DNA of 64,000 bases, taken from Alcaligenes faecalis (lineage in GTDB: Bacteria; Pseudomonadota; Gammaproteobacteria; Burkholderiales; Burkholderiaceae_B). The stretch is taken from NCBI RefSeq assembly GCF_041521385.1, contig NZ_CP168006.1, positions 2,198,858 to 2,262,857 of the forward strand. Reading direction: 5' to 3'. The notes beneath the pieces are model-generated. The model searched no databases, had not been told where the DNA came from, and saw only the letters and a program-made list of their open reading frames with translations. Numbering within the stretch: position 1 is the first letter of the stretch; each line of letters starts with the position of its first letter. Position numbers and translations under genes: made by a program. This document shows, in pieces, positions 36,171 through 44,588 of the stretch.

Positions 36171-37292
36171 GGTACCCTGATTTTTGTGGACAAGTACAGT
36201 CGTCGCAATCTTGCCTATATCTGCTACAAACGCCCTACAGCAGCCAGGTGAGACAGCAAGCATCATCCGAACCACAAAACACCTGTCGCAAGCTACAAAA
36301 CCCGCATCTTGTAGTTCGCAAGACGCCAAGCGTGAAACAGGCAATCCGTCGCCCCAACACTGTCCTGTTGATAACTTTGGGGGTAAACCTGATTTTTTGC
36401 CCAGTTATTGCTTCTTTTCCTTTGATAAAAGCAAAAACCTGTCAGCTTTACCGCTTCTTTGTTTCAGTACCGACAAGCAGCAAAAAAAATAGCCTAAAAA
36501 TTAAAACAACAAAAAATATAGATATAAAACAAGGACTTATTTCAACATTACACGTTCTTGAAACATAGCTAAGCTGTGAAAATACACAGTTCACTCAACT
36601 ACTTCAGGCTAAACAAGCCCCGTGCGAGCACAAACACACGCTTTACCCACAAAATGTGGATAAGTCAAAAATTCAAACAAGATTGACCTAGTACAAGTTT
36701 TAGGCTCAGCAATCCCTGAAGCCATCGCAAATTCTTGGTCAACCACGTTTTTCAGGTAGAACTCCTCTCTCTTGCTAATCAACGCCTTTACTTGAGCTTT
36801 TCTCATGTTGGAAGAGAACTCAGAGGCGTGACAGCAAAGTCGAACTTGAACGGCTCTGAAAACAAATTTTCAGTCGTTGCGGCTTAGATTTCTATATGCA
36901 AAAGTCGCATAAGCCAGCCTTGAGCGAGATCGTGATTTTTGTACATGGACTGAATCTTAGTCGAGAACTTTTGGCTTGCAAAGGGCAAGGGCCTAGTCTG
37001 CAGGGAGTTGAACTTATCTTATATAACAAACACTTAAATCTTTTATTAGAATTATTGGATGGAAGCCTGTTGATAAGTCGAACAAGTGTCTTTAGCAATG
37101 AAAAAACAAGAGCTTAGCAGTTTTTTTTCCGGGGATAGATCTAACGCTTACCGGTGGATGGTTTAGGTACAACTTTTAGACTCCCCAAAGAAGTACCTAC
37201 TTATGCCTTAGGTATCCACACCCTGTTCACAATGCCCTTCCTAGAGCTTATCCACAGAAAAGAAAATTGTAACAGTGGGAGGAAAAATGAAT
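36171..37292. other. Intergenic origin segment 2
   Basis: More than 1.1 kb without a convincing gene between the aminotransferase and the metallophosphoesterase. It holds two perfect DnaA boxes and several one-mismatch boxes, and is A+T-rich from about 36.48 to 36.6 kb and again near 37.02-37.06 kb. Short open frames here have no family resemblance. Confidence 0.65.
36643..37256. other. DnaA-box cluster B
   Basis: Perfect boxes are TGTGGATAA at 36655-36663 and TTATCCACA at 37248-37256. One-mismatch boxes are TTACCCACA at 36643-36651 and TGTTGATAA at 37068-37076; a further TGTTGATAA lies at 36366. The pair at 36643/36655 is in inverted orientation. Confidence 0.8.
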
Positions 37293-38351
37293 TTAGCGGG
37301 TTGGCTGCGTAAAACCAGTGTCCGTCATGATGATTTTCTCTGGCCAACGCAAAGCCGCCAGGTGAAAAGCCGAGTCTTGCGGCGCCTGGTCTTTATGGCG
37401 ATCGCGCCAACGAGCTCCAACAGAAAAGTCCACGCAAAACGTGTTTTTCTTTGCTCCATGCCAGGAAAATGGGTCTATATCCTTGAATAATAAAGAGTAT
37501 TTAGAAATTTTCGCTGTTGGTTGAGGGAAAAGCTGACGCCAGTAGTGGCCGAAAATAACCGGAATGTCATCCTGGTAACTGTTCCACCAAGGAGTTCTGT
37601 CGGAAAAACGCCAACGATTGCCAGCAAAAAAAGGGCGATCCGCAGGTCCTTCGGTTCCAGAAGTCAGCAAACGGATGGGGTTGAAGTCATTTTTGACTAA
37701 ATCGTAGTCAATGTAGGCCTGCAATAAAGGCATTATGGCCTTTGGATCTTCAATTTTTTCTTTCCATTCTTGTTTTGCAGTCAGATATTTATTCAGAATT
37801 CCTCTTTTTTCTGCATATATATCCGCTTTGTTCTCGCATTCAAAGAAAAAATCAAGAAAATCTTCGCTTTTAACTGATCTAATTGCATTAATAGCTGGAT
37901 TATTCCAGGCGGCATGCACAATTCTGAGGTCACTTCTTTCCAATGCAATGGGTAGTGATCTTAAAAAATTTCGGATTTTGTCTCTATTTTGAGGTTTTGC
38001 ACGCTTAAATGGCGAGTAATTCTTTAAATCTGACTGATATCGCTGATCAAAATACCATCCTGATCCATCTTTTGCATCGTCTATCAGTAGATTAATTTCA
38101 TGATTACCTAATATTCCTTTTGCTTTATTATTATTTATCAAGGACTTAAGGTACTCAATTACAGCAGGGCTATTGGGACCACGATCACAATAATCTCCCA
38201 CGAATATCAGGCTGCGTTGCTCCGGATGAGAGCCATCTTCCTGGTAACCCAAATTTTGGATCAGTTGTTGCAAGGCCTGAAGCTCTCCATGTACATCACC
38301 GATGATGTCTAAAGAACCAGCAGGTAAAGGCTGTACAAGAAAGTTGGGCAT
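37293..38351 (-). CDS. Metallophosphoesterase (PPP-family calcineurin-like) located inside the origin region
   Basis: A 352-residue protein with the complete phosphoesterase signature: GDVHGE near residue 18, GDYCDRGPNS near 52, GNHE near 82 and a later H in VFGHYW. This is the pattern of bacterial PPP-type phosphatases and ApaH-like enzymes. The rest, with an insertion of about 100 residues before the FGHY motif, is not familiar to me. The middle of the gene is notably A+T-rich and uses codons unlike its neighbours, which suggests acquisition. It is flanked on both sides by DnaA boxes. Substrate is unknown: phosphoprotein or a dinucleotide polyphosphate are both possible. Confidence 0.83.
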   Translation of the reverse strand: MPNFLVQPLPAGSLDIIGDVHGELQALQQLIQNLGYQEDGSHPEQRSLIFVGDYCDRGPNSPAVIEYLKSLINNNKAKGILGNHEINLLIDDAKDGSGWYFDQRYQSDLKNYSPFKRAKPQNRDKIRNFLRSLPIALERSDLRIVHAAWNNPAINAIRSVKSEDFLDFFFECENKADIYAEKRGILNKYLTAKQEWKEKIEDPKAIMPLLQAYIDYDLVKNDFNPIRLLTSGTEGPADRPFFAGNRWRFSDRTPWWNSYQDDIPVIFGHYWRQLFPQPTAKISKYSLLFKDIDPFSWHGAKKNTFCVDFSVGARWRDRHKDQAPQDSAFHLAALRWPEKIIMTDTGFTQPTR

Positions 38352-38413
38352 GGGTGAAGAGATCTTTATTTAACAATAACTATATATATAACTGGTAATG
38401 GATAATGGGTGTC

Positions 38414-38881
38414 TGTGGATAAGTAGCATAGATTGAAATTCACATTTAATTTCAGCATCTTATGGACTATTCCAGCCTGTGTACCACCCCGATGGAGTCG
38501 GTGGACCGAAACTGGACAAAATTTGAGATCTGGAATGACAGGCAACTTATCCCCCTTTCATCCACAGCACGTCCACAACAGGCCTTCTTGGAGCTTATCC
38601 ACAGGGGGCCAGAGCCAGTAGCTGCCTTAAATATAGCTTTTTTGCCCAGTCCCTGACCGATTTTCTGGTCGGATCTCGCCCGCCTAAAGCGTCTAGATGA
38701 GCTGGTATCGGTGTTTGCACCAACGCCATGTTGGAGTGCGAACTAAGCCTTTATAATATCCACAAATTATTCACTTTTTTATTAACCGATTATTTCCCCC
38801 AAGTTCCATATTTCCATTTTTGGTTTAATCTGTTTTGTTAATAAAATTGTGGGTTTCTTTGTTATGCAAGCCTGTGGATAA
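38414..38881. other. DnaA-box cluster C, best oriC candidate
   Basis: Perfect boxes: TGTGGATAA at 38414-38422, TTATCCACA at 38595-38603 and TGTGGATAA at 38873-38881. One-mismatch boxes: TCATCCACA at 38558 and ATATCCACA at 38756. The cluster abuts the A+T-rich tract at 38740-39250, the arrangement expected of a bacterial origin. No dnaA gene is nearby in the window. Confidence 0.75.
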
Positions 38882-39250
38882 GTCGGGTCATCACAACTGT
38901 TATTGGCTTTCTTTTTCTAAACAAAACCCTGTTTTTGTAATTCAATATTACCGTTTTGTTTTTGATTTCAGTTTTAATTTTATTTCCAGAAAATAACAAC
39001 TGGAAATTTAATTTATTTTTTTGATTATTGACTTGATTGTGTTGTTTTTCTTTATTTGATATAGATAGGCTTGTTTTTGTTTAATACTTCACTTAAAAAA
39101 ACCAAAATCAATCAATAATTTGAATTTGTTTTCCTCTATCCTCCAGTTGTTTTCTCTGATTATTAGTTGATTCCTTTCTGGTCTTTGTAGATAAAGTTTG
39201 CTCTTCTTTAATAAAAAAATGGCTTGGAGCAGAGCAATAAACATTGAATG
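38740..39250. other. A+T-rich tract, candidate DNA-unwinding element
   Basis: About 500 bases that are overwhelmingly A and T, with many T-runs on the plus strand, unlike anything else in this roughly 55% GC window. Next to DnaA-box cluster C, this is the most likely unwinding region. Confidence 0.6.
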
Positions 39251-39277
39251 ATCTGGTTTAACGATGGAACCTATCTG

Positions 39278-39313
39278 CCGACCCGACCCGACCCGACCCG
39301 ACCCGACCCGACG
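39278..39313. repeat. Pentanucleotide tandem repeat (ACCCG)6
   Basis: Six full ACCCG units (39281-39310) flanked by partial units. It sits at the edge of the A+T-rich tract and about 0.5 kb upstream of the diguanylate cyclase gene. A small frame from ATG 39264 crosses it, but I do not regard that frame as a gene. Confidence 0.9.
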
Positions 39314-39819
39314 TGCTGTGGCCAGTTATGGGCATATAGATCTGGATATTCTCTCAGTATTGGATATAAACCCAGCTTCTGTCTCGGCCTGCTTCAGCTT
39401 CTTTAGCCTGGGCATGCTTGATCCCCCGTTTTTTGCCTGGATGCCAAACGTGACTTTTTGACGATAGTGGGGGATTTGTTTTGTCAGCTCTCTACGTTGA
39501 CAGGACAATCTGCTCATTGCGGAACTTTCGGGGCGTTTGGGTCGACAAAGCCTTGGGTTTGAATCGCAAATTGCTGACAAGGTGAGGCCCATCAGGCGCT
39601 TGTCTGAGTATATGGACAGCGTAATTGCTGCTTGGGCTCGCGGAATCACCCATTTATCTTTAAGGGATATGTTTTTTCCGTGGAAGTAGCAAGGGTATTC
39701 TCCTGCTAGCCTGTGGCCGGTATCGCTATAAGAAATAGCGTGAAATCTCCCCTCATGTAACAATTGCCGCCAAGGCTGTTTAATCCTTAAGCATCGTCTC
39801 GCTACTCACTCCGTACTTC

Positions 39820-41187
39820 ATGCCTCAACCGAATATCGAAGAAGCCGCTCAGGACTGGCACGGCTTGCTCCAGAAAGTGCCCCTGGCGGTCCGTGCTCAT
39901 GTGTTGGCTATCACCCAAGATAACCAGGACGAGCTTGCGACCCACTTTTATACGCATATGCTCAAGCACCCTGCTGCACAGGTGTATCTATCGCACGATC
40001 AGGTACACAAACGCTTGCATCGTTCCTTGCGCAGTTGGTTGGTTCAGCTATTTTCGGTAGATGAGCACAGTGATATGCAAGACCAGGTCAAGCTGCAAAA
40101 TCAGGTTGGCGAGGTTCACGCTCGGGTGGGAGTGCCTGTTCATCTGGTGCTGCGCGGTGCACGCTTGCTCAAGGGGCGTTACGCCCGCTTTTTGTTTGAA
40201 TCCTCGACTATTAGTTCCGAGCAGGCTTGGGAATGCTTTCGCTATGTTCAGAATTTTATTGACTTGGCGATGGAGCTGATGAGCCATGCCTACGCCAATT
40301 CGCGCGAGCGTAAATCCCGGGCTGAAGAGTCCTACCGCTTGTTTGCCATTGTGCAGAACGTGGCGGCCGAGCGCGGCCGACAGCGAGCCGCACTGCTGGA
40401 TTGGGAAAATCTCTTCATGTTTGCGATGGCGGTCAACAATGGTGTGACGCCTGCTCCGCGGATTGGGGACTCGGACTTCGGTATCTGGTTCAAGCATAAG
40501 GGCGCGCATGCCTTCCAGGGTACGGTAGAGAGCCGTGAGATCCTGGACCTGATGAACTTGATTGATACCGAGCTGATGCCCGCATTCGAGCAAGGGGATG
40601 TGAAAGGACAGGTTTCGCGCTTGCACGAGCTGCGTGATCGAACCCGGGCGATTGGTTTGCACCTGGATCGCTTGTTTGAGCAGCAAAACGAGCTGGAGTC
40701 TGGTCGGGACGTGTTGACCCGCCTGTTAAGCCGCAAGTACCTGCCGGTCGTTCTTAGCCGGGAAGTGGGTTATGCCCAGCAGCGGGGATCGCGTTTTGCT
40801 CTGCTGGCCGTGGATATCGATTTCTTCAAGCGCGTCAATGACACTTACGGGCATGACGCGGGTGATCGTATTCTGCGTCAGTTTGCCGAGCTGCTTAGCA
40901 ATAGTGCTCGTGCTGGTGACTATGTGTTCCGTCTTGGGGGCGAGGAGTTCCTTCTGGTATTGGTCGACGTGGATGCGGATGGTGCGATGCGCGCTGCTCG
41001 TAATTTACGTCTTCGCATCCATGCAGAAACCTTCCGGGTTGTGGATGGGGAAACTATGAGTATCACTGCCAGTATTGGTGTGGCTTTGTACGATGGACAC
41101 CCCGATTACGAGCGTACGCTGCGTCGCGTTGACCGCGCCTTGTATCAAGCCAAAGAAGAAGGACGTGATCAGGTCGTGTACGTCTGA
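39820..41187 (+). CDS. Globin-coupled sensor diguanylate cyclase
   Basis: A 455-residue protein that should make cyclic di-GMP in response to oxygen bound at heme. The N-terminal sensor globin has the proximal His100 in GEVHARVGVP and a distal-pocket Tyr44 in THFYTHM. A helical linker follows (about residues 170-290). The C-terminal GGDEF domain carries the active signature GGEEF at about 373-377, and the inhibitory site RAGD (R364) lies five residues before it, so product feedback is expected. The domain order matches BpeGReg of Bordetella and E. coli DosC. It is the first gene right of the origin. Confidence 0.93.
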   Translation: MPQPNIEEAAQDWHGLLQKVPLAVRAHVLAITQDNQDELATHFYTHMLKHPAAQVYLSHDQVHKRLHRSLRSWLVQLFSVDEHSDMQDQVKLQNQVGEVHARVGVPVHLVLRGARLLKGRYARFLFESSTISSEQAWECFRYVQNFIDLAMELMSHAYANSRERKSRAEESYRLFAIVQNVAAERGRQRAALLDWENLFMFAMAVNNGVTPAPRIGDSDFGIWFKHKGAHAFQGTVESREILDLMNLIDTELMPAFEQGDVKGQVSRLHELRDRTRAIGLHLDRLFEQQNELESGRDVLTRLLSRKYLPVVLSREVGYAQQRGSRFALLAVDIDFFKRVNDTYGHDAGDRILRQFAELLSNSARAGDYVFRLGGEEFLLVLVDVDADGAMRAARNLRLRIHAETFRVVDGETMSITASIGVALYDGHPDYERTLRRVDRALYQAKEEGRDQVVYV

Positions 41188-41407
41188 TAGAACGCGCTTG
41201 TCCACCCTTTTATGTCGTATGGCGGCAACCTGTGCTACAAGTGCGTATAGTTTTGTTCTTGCCAGTGTTTACCGCCTGATTTCTGACTATGTGTGGCCTT
41301 TGAAATAGGGGCTCCGGGTCCGATGTGGTGCGATAAACACAATTATATTGAATGGCATAGACGCTTTGGCCTCAGGCTGAAGCAGGATTTGTTTGCGAGC
41401 TGATTTT

Positions 41408-42256
41408 ATGCATCCCCGTTTGGCTGTTCTACCCCAGTATTTACTCCCTAAACAGGCACTGACCGAGTTTCTAGGCGGCTTGGCTTCCAAGCCTATGGGC
41501 GGGCGTACGACCTGGCTTATCAAGCGGTTTATCGATCGTTATCAGGTCGACATGAACGAGGCGGAAAACGCCGATCCAGCCAGCTACGCCACCTTTAACG
41601 AGTTCTTTGGTCGTGCCTTGCGCCCAGGTGCCCGCCCTATTGCGGATACGCCACTGGTCAGCCCGGTCGATGGTGCTATTAGCCAACTGGGTCCTATCCA
41701 AGGCGCCGAGGTGTTCCAGGCGAAAGGCCATAGCTATTCAACCACCGCGTTGGTGGGCGGTGATGCTAAGGAAGCTGCCCGCTATCAGGATGGAGTGTTT
41801 GCAACCCTGTATTTGAGTCCCAGTGATTATCACCGGGTGCACATGCCTTGCGCGGGTGTTCTTAAGCGCATGATTCATGTGCCGGGCGATTTGTTTTCGG
41901 TCAACCCTACGACAGCACGTGGTGTCCCCGGGCTGTTTGCGCGTAACGAACGTGTAGTCTGCTTTTTTGACTCTGAGCAAGGCCCTTTCGTATTAGTGCT
42001 GGTGGGAGCGACGGTAGTGGGCAGTATGGTTACAGTCTGGCATGGTGTGGTGAATGCCTCGCGCGATGGCAATATCCACGAGTGGAACTACGATGGCCAG
42101 CATATTGCTTTGGAAAAGGGGCAGGAAATGGGCCGTTTTTTGCTGGGTTCCACGGTGGTGATGCTGTTCCCTAAAGAAAGTGGATACCGTTTTGATCCTA
42201 GCTGGCAGCCTCAAGGTGTCATTCGCCAAGGCCAGGCGATGGGTTATCAGGGCTAA
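41408..42256 (+). CDS. psd: Phosphatidylserine decarboxylase proenzyme
   Basis: Makes phosphatidylethanolamine from phosphatidylserine at the inner membrane. The ATG at 41408 gives 282 residues (MHPRLAVLPQYLLPK); the TTG at 41393 is less likely, though the ATG has only a weak ribosome-binding site. The self-cleavage motif LGST near residue 251, which makes the pyruvoyl cofactor, is present in GRFLLGSTVVMLFP. Other family segments are FNEFFGRALRPGARPI, SPVDGAISQLG and LSPSDYHRVHMP. It stands alone and is followed by a terminator. Confidence 0.95.
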   Translation: MHPRLAVLPQYLLPKQALTEFLGGLASKPMGGRTTWLIKRFIDRYQVDMNEAENADPASYATFNEFFGRALRPGARPIADTPLVSPVDGAISQLGPIQGAEVFQAKGHSYSTTALVGGDAKEAARYQDGVFATLYLSPSDYHRVHMPCAGVLKRMIHVPGDLFSVNPTTARGVPGLFARNERVVCFFDSEQGPFVLVLVGATVVGSMVTVWHGVVNASRDGNIHEWNYDGQHIALEKGQEMGRFLLGSTVVMLFPKESGYRFDPSWQPQGVIRQGQAMGYQG

Positions 42257-42276
42257 ACCCTGTTTTCCAATGAATA

Positions 42277-42310
42277 AAACCTGTGTTCAAGTGGACACAG
42301 GTTTTTTTTT
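42277..42310 (+). terminator. Terminator after psd
   Basis: A perfect 10-bp AAACCTGTGT / ACACAGGTTT stem (42277-42286 and 42295-42304) is followed by more T residues. Confidence 0.93.
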
Positions 42311-42343
42311 GTCGTCGGGCCGTTCCAAGGTTTGGCGTTTCCG

Positions 42344-42400
42344 GGAAAAAACTCTCCCTCGGGGGGCAGTAAGCCGAAGGCGTAGCGTAGGGGATTTTTG
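42344..42400. repeat. Dispersed repeat copy B, directly after a terminator
   Basis: Second copy of the element at 36114-36170, with the shared core AGCCGAAGGCGTAGCG. It again follows a terminator, that of psd, and again has an A-rich left end and a T-rich right end. Confidence 0.6.
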
Positions 42401-42453
42401 GGACTGTTCGGCGCTTAAAAGTTGCTTGTATTCAAGATGTTTGTGGAGTGAGT

Positions 42454-43455
42454 ATGAAAAGGTGGGGGGCGATAGTGATCAAGATTTTGGTCCTGTTATT
42501 GGTCTTGGTGATAGCGACCTGGGGGACGCTGGCATTGCAGTTTCAGTTGTCGGCAGGCTTGGGACGCTGGTTGGCTATGGCCGGCTGGATAGCGGTGGCT
42601 GTATTGAGCTTGTACGCTTTGAGCAAGGGCAAGAATTGGCTCTTTGTTCCTCAGATCTTGGGTTTTCTAGTTCTGGTGGGGTGGTGGAGCAGCATTGTGC
42701 CCAGCAATGCTCGGGAATGGGCGCCTGATGTGGCCAGAATGAGTTACGGCGAGGTAAATGGCTCTGTTGTGACCCTGCATAATGTGCGCGATTTTAACTG
42801 GCGCAGTGAAACCGATTTTGATGAGAGCTGGATACAGCAAGCCTACGATTTGCAGACGATCAAATCGGTAGACATGTTCCTGTCGTACTGGATGGGCCCG
42901 ATTATTGCCCATACCTTGGTGTCTTTTGGCTTTGAGGATGGTCGCCATGTGGTGTTCTCGGTAGAAATCCGCAAGGAAAAGCATGAGGGCTTTTCTGCAA
43001 TAGGCGGTTTTTTTAAAGATTTTGAACTGAGTCTGATCGCGGCGACCGAGCAGGACATTGTGCGTACTCGCAGCAATGTGCGTGGTGAGGATGTGTATAT
43101 GTACAGCGTGGAGTTATCCAAACCGGCTATGCAGGCACTGTTTTTGTCGTATGTGGAGCAAGGTCAGCAGTTACAGACCACTCCCCGCTTTTACAACACG
43201 TTGACGGCTAACTGCACGACCATTGTTTATGACATGGTCGCCAAAATTGTGGACGGCGTGCCGTGGGACTGGCGTGTGCTGGCGTCGGGCTATTTGGCCG
43301 AGTATGTGTATGGTTTGAATGCTTTGGCGCCAGACCATAGTTTCCAGGAACTGAAGCAATTAGGCTATATCAATCCAAGGGCTGTGTCGCAGCAGGACGG
43401 GCAAGATTTTTCAGCCTTGATTCGACGGGATTTGCCTCTCGTAAAGCCTTTTTAG
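42454..43455 (+). CDS. DUF4105 membrane protein
   Basis: The ATG at 42454 (333 residues) follows GTGGAG by five bases; the in-frame GTG at 42448 is part of that site. The N-terminus has three hydrophobic segments (about 6-26, 33-52 and 60-78). The rest is a DUF4105 domain: WNNP-like HNVRDFNWRSETDF, an FGFEDGRHVVFSVEIRKEK strand pair, and TLTANCTTIVYDMV with a conserved cysteine (Cys in NCTT). Such domains resemble papain-like folds facing the periplasm, but no activity is established. It lies alone between psd and a parS site. Confidence 0.82.
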   Translation: MKRWGAIVIKILVLLLVLVIATWGTLALQFQLSAGLGRWLAMAGWIAVAVLSLYALSKGKNWLFVPQILGFLVLVGWWSSIVPSNAREWAPDVARMSYGEVNGSVVTLHNVRDFNWRSETDFDESWIQQAYDLQTIKSVDMFLSYWMGPIIAHTLVSFGFEDGRHVVFSVEIRKEKHEGFSAIGGFFKDFELSLIAATEQDIVRTRSNVRGEDVYMYSVELSKPAMQALFLSYVEQGQQLQTTPRFYNTLTANCTTIVYDMVAKIVDGVPWDWRVLASGYLAEYVYGLNALAPDHSFQELKQLGYINPRAVSQQDGQDFSALIRRDLPLVKPF

Positions 43456-43473
43456 GGCTTTTTTAGGTGTTTT

Positions 43474-43489
43474 TGTTCCACGTGAAACA
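43474..43489. other. parS site 4
   Basis: TGTTCCACGTGAAACA, identical to site 2, lies 18 bases after the DUF4105 stop. It is about 9.4 kb from sites 2-3, on the other side of the origin. Confidence 0.9.
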
Positions 43490-43552
43490 TATGTTTTACT
43501 GATTATGATCTAATAATTAGATTGTTTTTTTGGAATAAAAAAATAAAGAAAA

Positions 43553-43588
43553 CCCCAGCATATGAAAATCATGTTGTGGGGTTTTTTA
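43553..43588. terminator. Terminator between the DUF4105 gene and the dehydratase-like gene
   Basis: An ACCCCA / TGGGGT stem with an imperfect AT-rich upper part is flanked by A residues on the left and TTTTTT on the right, so it may serve both converging genes. Confidence 0.75.
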
Positions 43589-43670
43589 GTGATTTTTTGC
43601 GGCTGGAATAATAACGGCGATATGGCAACTGTCCGATTTTGTTAAATGTTCAAGTTTTGCCAAGAAAGGC

Positions 43671-44588
43671 TCAAGGCGTCGCTCGCCATTGCACTAACTG
43701 CTCCAGTGTCATGGTGTTGCCACCACACACCACAACCAGAATGTTTTTGTAGGGAGCCAGTGCTTCATGGTCCAGGTACAAAGTCGATAAAGCCGCGCCA
43801 CATGCGGGTTCAACTAGAACGCGGTGGTCGGTCAGGAAACGTAAACAGGCGCTGACGGCCTGGGCATCACTGACCTGAACGCAAGTAGTGGGATGGGATT
43901 GGCTAATGGCATATGCCTGGTCACAAACACGTGGTGCTGCCAGCGAGGTGGCGACCCCACTGACCTGACTGAGGGTGATGTGCTGGCGTTGTCGTACTGA
44001 CTCGCCCAAGCTGGCGGTGCCTTCGGTTTCGACGGCAATAATGGTGGTCTTGTCCCAACCTTGTTCTCGCAGACCTTGTGCTATGCCGCTTAGCAAGCCT
44101 CCTCCCCCTACCGCCAGCAAGACGGCATCGGGCTGTACGCCCATTTGAGCGACTTCAGTAATCAGGCTGGCATGGCCTTCCCAAAGCAAAGGGTCGTCAA
44201 AGGGGTGAATCAGGGCATCATCTTCTTGCACCAGGGTCAACGCATATTCATGGGCCTCCTGCCAATTCTTGCCCACCACGTGCAGCTCGGCTTTTTCCCG
44301 TTGAATCAAACGCCTGGCGTGTTCGCTGGTGCTTTCAGGGACGACAACAAGGGTTGGGGTGGTGAGCCGGCGCCCCGCGTAAGCGACGGCAATCCCTGCA
44401 TTGCCACCTGAGGAAATGACGAAGCGTTTCTTGTTTTGTTGAGCATGATGCTGGCACAAGTGCCCGATACCGCGAATCTTGAATGATCCGCTAGGTTGTA
44501 ATGCATCCATTTTTAACCAGATTTGTTTGCCGAGTGGATCGCTCAAGGCATGTGAATAAATAAGTGGTGTCTCAAGGTGAAGAATCAT
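43671..44588 (-). CDS. PLP-dependent serine/threonine dehydratase-like enzyme
   Basis: A 305-residue tryptophan-synthase-beta-fold enzyme. The PLP lysine is in PSGSFKIRG near residue 37, the phosphate/substrate loop is SSGGNAGIA near 60, and the PLP-phosphate glycine loop is GGGGLLSGI near 162. It resembles short L-serine dehydratases (SDH/SDS type) rather than biosynthetic IlvA, since it lacks a regulatory domain. Standing alone and convergent with the DUF4105 gene, it gives no pathway context. Confidence 0.85.
   Translation of the reverse strand: MILHLETPLIYSHALSDPLGKQIWLKMDALQPSGSFKIRGIGHLCQHHAQQNKKRFVISSGGNAGIAVAYAGRRLTTPTLVVVPESTSEHARRLIQREKAELHVVGKNWQEAHEYALTLVQEDDALIHPFDDPLLWEGHASLITEVAQMGVQPDAVLLAVGGGGLLSGIAQGLREQGWDKTTIIAVETEGTASLGESVRQRQHITLSQVSGVATSLAAPRVCDQAYAISQSHPTTCVQVSDAQAVSACLRFLTDHRVLVEPACGAALSTLYLDHEALAPYKNILVVVCGGNTMTLEQLVQWRATP

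Larger units (their letters stand above)
38352..39819. other. Intergenic origin segment 3 with A+T-rich tract
   Basis: About 1.5 kb without a gene I can support. 38414-38881 holds three perfect DnaA boxes. 38740-39250 is extremely A+T-rich and would suit DNA unwinding. 39278-39313 holds a pentanucleotide repeat. From 39.33 to 39.76 kb a 145-codon minus-strand frame exists but has no family-like sequence. The last 60 bases should hold the promoter of the diguanylate cyclase gene. Confidence 0.65.

Noticed and set aside
36069..36344. 91-codon minus-strand frame after the aminotransferase gene
   Set aside because: It runs through a terminator and the dispersed repeat, so a protein is unlikely.
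39326..39763. 145-codon minus-strand frame between the origin and the diguanylate cyclase gene
   Set aside because: The sequence has no domain-like pattern and no good ribosome-binding site. It could be a remnant, but I cannot support it as a gene.
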